Below, one piece after another: positions 62,290 through 64,000 of a stretch of 64,000 nucleotides of DNA. Where the stretch lies: the IMG/VR virus record IMGVR_UViG_3300010413_000025, positions 1 through 64,000 of that record. One strand, written 5' to 3'. Position 1 is the stretch's first letter; every line of letters begins with the position of its first letter. Under the pieces are notes generated by a model. The model searched no databases. It was not told where the DNA came from and worked only from the letters and a program-made list of their open reading frames with translations. The position numbers and the translations under genes are program-made. Source of the stretch: a virus.

Positions 62290-64000
62290 ACGTCATACGC
62301 CCCGCTAACCGGTACATTTATTTCGCTGTCGATCTGGTCGCCCATTAGATCGGTCCATTTATGTAACAGGTCCACGGTATCGCTGTCAAATCGCGACTTG
62401 ATCATGAACTGAATCGACAGGACGTTTGCGGCGGTGAAGTCCATCGGAAAGGTCGGCGAAACAGACAGCCGTTCCACATCGGTGGATACTTCAGTGCTGG
62501 AAACGATGTCTAAAAACATGTAAGTCTGACCGTCTTCCCAGTTGTGCGGACTGCCAATAGGAAACGGGCTGGCGACCGACGGCATGTTGTTCGGGTCAAA
62601 CTGTATCACGATGGTGGTGTACGGTTCGCGCGACTTCATGAACTGCGTGTACCCGACGTTTGTCACGTCTATGGACCCTGACCCGACACTGACGGCGGCC
62701 TGCAATTCCAAATCCTTGCCGAAAGTCGGCAAATAAAACGACGTTTGCTTGCCGTGCAGTGCATACAGCAGGTTCCGCACTTCCCAGCTTTTTTGTGCCG
62801 TTTCCACGTTCCAGCGTTTTTCGCTGGTGGGCGTCGACCTGTCTTCGGTGGACGACTGTGCAATTTCGCCGGTATCGCCGTCGATTCTGGTGATCTTTTT
62901 CCGGAAGTTTTCCCGAATTTCGTTGTCCATAAAGTTCAGGTCGTCGATCACAGTGCGGCCATTCCACGATTTGAACGCCGTCGCGTCTTCGGTAGCGCGC
63001 GCATCGTTGTCGACAGACAGGAACGACATTGTCACTTTTTGCTGTCCAGCTGGCAGGCGGGATCGCGCCACGCCATCGCTGACCACGCCCGGGACCACAG
63101 GGACCAGCACCGCCTGCCCGGCTGTATACGCGTTCTGAATGCCCGACGTGAACGTGACCTGCGCCGGGGACGCCGACACCGCGCTGATTTCCAGTGTGTC
63201 GGCAGTGCGATTCCCGTCCGCGTCGTATGCAATCAGAACCGCCAGACCGCCAACGCGGAATTCAGCAAAATCCGTCGACGTGATCGAAACCACCGTGTCA
63301 CTGATCACCGCATTAGCCGTCAGTAGTCGCGCATCCCACCACATCGGAACGCCGAAAACACGGCTGTGCCAGTCGAAAATAAACGAATTGAATTCATTCC
63401 GATCATAATCGCGCGGCAGTAGTGCTTCGAATTCGATTTGCTGACGTGGAAACCGGCGAAGTGCCACGCGCTGTTCAGTGCCGTCGGCCGCCTTCATAAT
63501 GTCGGTTTTCCATACCAGCCGTTCTTTGACGCTGCCAGTCGGCGAAAAACCGTACAAAATTATGCGCGTTCCGGTGATCGGAACGCTGACGCTAGTCGTG
63601 TCAAAGGCGAAGTCCAGTGTCCCGTTGATCGTAGGCGGACCCGACGGGGAAATTTGAACACTTACCACAAAAGACGTTTGCGCCACAATAGTTTTCGGTA
63701 AAGTGGGCAGGTTCAGGATAGTGATACCGCCGCCAGCATTGTTCGTGAATGTCGTCCATGTGCGGTCGTCAGTGCGGTAGGCACTGTACAGTTCAAGGTC
63801 CTTCAGAATGTTCGACACGACGTTGCCCAAGTCTAGCCGCTGCGGCTTAACGTGAATTCGTTCGAACCAGTCGAATCCGATCCCCTGCCCGTCGTATGGC
63901 GCCTTGCCTATATTCTTTTCGCGGGCGTGGCGGTTCCCCCGCTGCGTATTCGCAAACACGTCGACGATGTTCTGCGCACGAAGTTGTGTCGGCCGAAATA
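62286..64000 (-). CDS. Distal tail protein (5' end outside the window)
   Basis: The frame is open from the right edge (FRPTQLRAQNIVDVFANTQR is the first readable segment) to the stop at 62286, so the true start lies beyond 64000; the GTG at 63959 is probably internal. 571 codons are visible. Beta-rich, with SFIFDWHSRVFGVPMWWDAR and LLYALHGKQTSFYLPTF, a pattern of GTA ORFG12-like/DUF2460-type distal tail proteins. Position before the BR0599 gene supports this. Confidence 0.7.
   Translation of the reverse strand, partial: FRPTQLRAQNIVDVFANTQRGNRHAREKNIGKAPYDGQGIGFDWFERIHVKPQRLDLGNVVSNILKDLELYSAYRTDDRTWTTFTNNAGGGITILNLPTLPKTIVAQTSFVVSVQISPSGPPTINGTLDFAFDTTSVSVPITGTRIILYGFSPTGSVKERLVWKTDIMKAADGTEQRVALRRFPRQQIEFEALLPRDYDRNEFNSFIFDWHSRVFGVPMWWDARLLTANAVISDTVVSITSTDFAEFRVGGLAVLIAYDADGNRTADTLEISAVSASPAQVTFTSGIQNAYTAGQAVLVPVVPGVVSDGVARSRLPAGQQKVTMSFLSVDNDARATEDATAFKSWNGRTVIDDLNFMDNEIRENFRKKITRIDGDTGEIAQSSTEDRSTPTSEKRWNVETAQKSWEVRNLLYALHGKQTSFYLPTFGKDLELQAAVSVGSGSIDVTNVGYTQFMKSREPYTTIVIQFDPNNMPSVASPFPIGSPHNWEDGQTYMFLDIVSSTEVSTDVERLSVSPTFPMDFTAANVLSIQFMIKSRFDSDTVDLLHKWTDLMGDQIDSEINVPVSGAYDV

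Noticed and set aside
1-64000. CRISPR arrays, rRNA genes, insertion sequences, integrase
   Set aside because: No regularly spaced direct repeats, no rRNA-like sequence, and no transposase or integrase motifs were seen in any frame.

Overview
The window is a nearly complete genome of a tailed, siphovirus-like phage of a Gram-negative host. The siphovirus type follows from a tape measure gene, a tail-tube gene, a G/GT-type chaperone frameshift and a BR0599-type tail protein. The Gram-negative host follows from a two-component Rz/Rz1 spanin, a GH108-type endolysin and a phage-encoded outer-membrane barrel protein. The DNA is GC-rich. Nearly every gene lies on the minus strand in tightly coupled operons (ATGA and TGATG overlaps) and reads from high to low coordinates. 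The tape measure gene runs off the left edge and a tail gene enters from the right edge. This is what a circular or permuted map opened inside the tail module would give, but that is an inference.

Layout in the direction of transcription (right to left). 64.0-57.2 kb: tail tip proteins, endolysin, holin candidate and a membrane coiled-coil protein. 57.2-54.1 kb: a zinc-ribbon/metallophosphoesterase protein resembling T5 A1, an HslV-like threonine peptidase, a dNMP kinase, and nested Rz/Rz1 ended by a terminator. 54.0-46.6 kb: a regulatory region, then SNF2 helicase, ssDNA-binding candidate, AEP-type primase, UvrD-like helicase and a methyltransferase. 46.5-41.0 kb: short early operons, each behind a copy of the same promoter/leader, including an HD (p)ppGpp hydrolase-like enzyme. 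40.9-30.2 kb: sulfotransferase-like, ParB-like (DGQHR), Mom-like DNA modification, three glycosyltransferase-like, an FkbM methyltransferase and two paralogous DUF115-like genes, interleaved with DNA polymerase I and a RecD/Dda-type helicase. 30.2-16.1 kb: many small genes, with dCMP deaminase, SLOG-family protein, PD-(D/E)XK-like nuclease, papain-like candidate, an SSB-tail protein and a tandem-HTH regulator. 15.8-1 kb: terminase, portal, a split MuF protein, scaffold, capsid, neck, tail tube, chaperones and tape measure. A three-gene cassette on the plus strand (2.2-2.9 kb) interrupts the tail genes.

Three signals stand out. (1) The trinucleotide GAG/CTC is almost absent on both strands. 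I counted about 60 occurrences by eye, where roughly 2000 would be expected by chance in 64 kb. The survivors are enriched in GAGT and in GGGAG ribosome-binding sites of virion genes. (2) A Mom-like plus ParB-like pair sits inside a cluster of glycosyl-, methyl- and sulfo-transferase-like genes woven through the replication genes, a candidate DNA- or glycan-modification system. (3) Expression is organised by repeated elements: at least eight copies of one promoter/leader, several with a downstream inverted repeat that shows base-pair covariation; seven copies of a small intergenic GGCC hairpin; and two related regulatory regions ahead of the terminase and replication operons.
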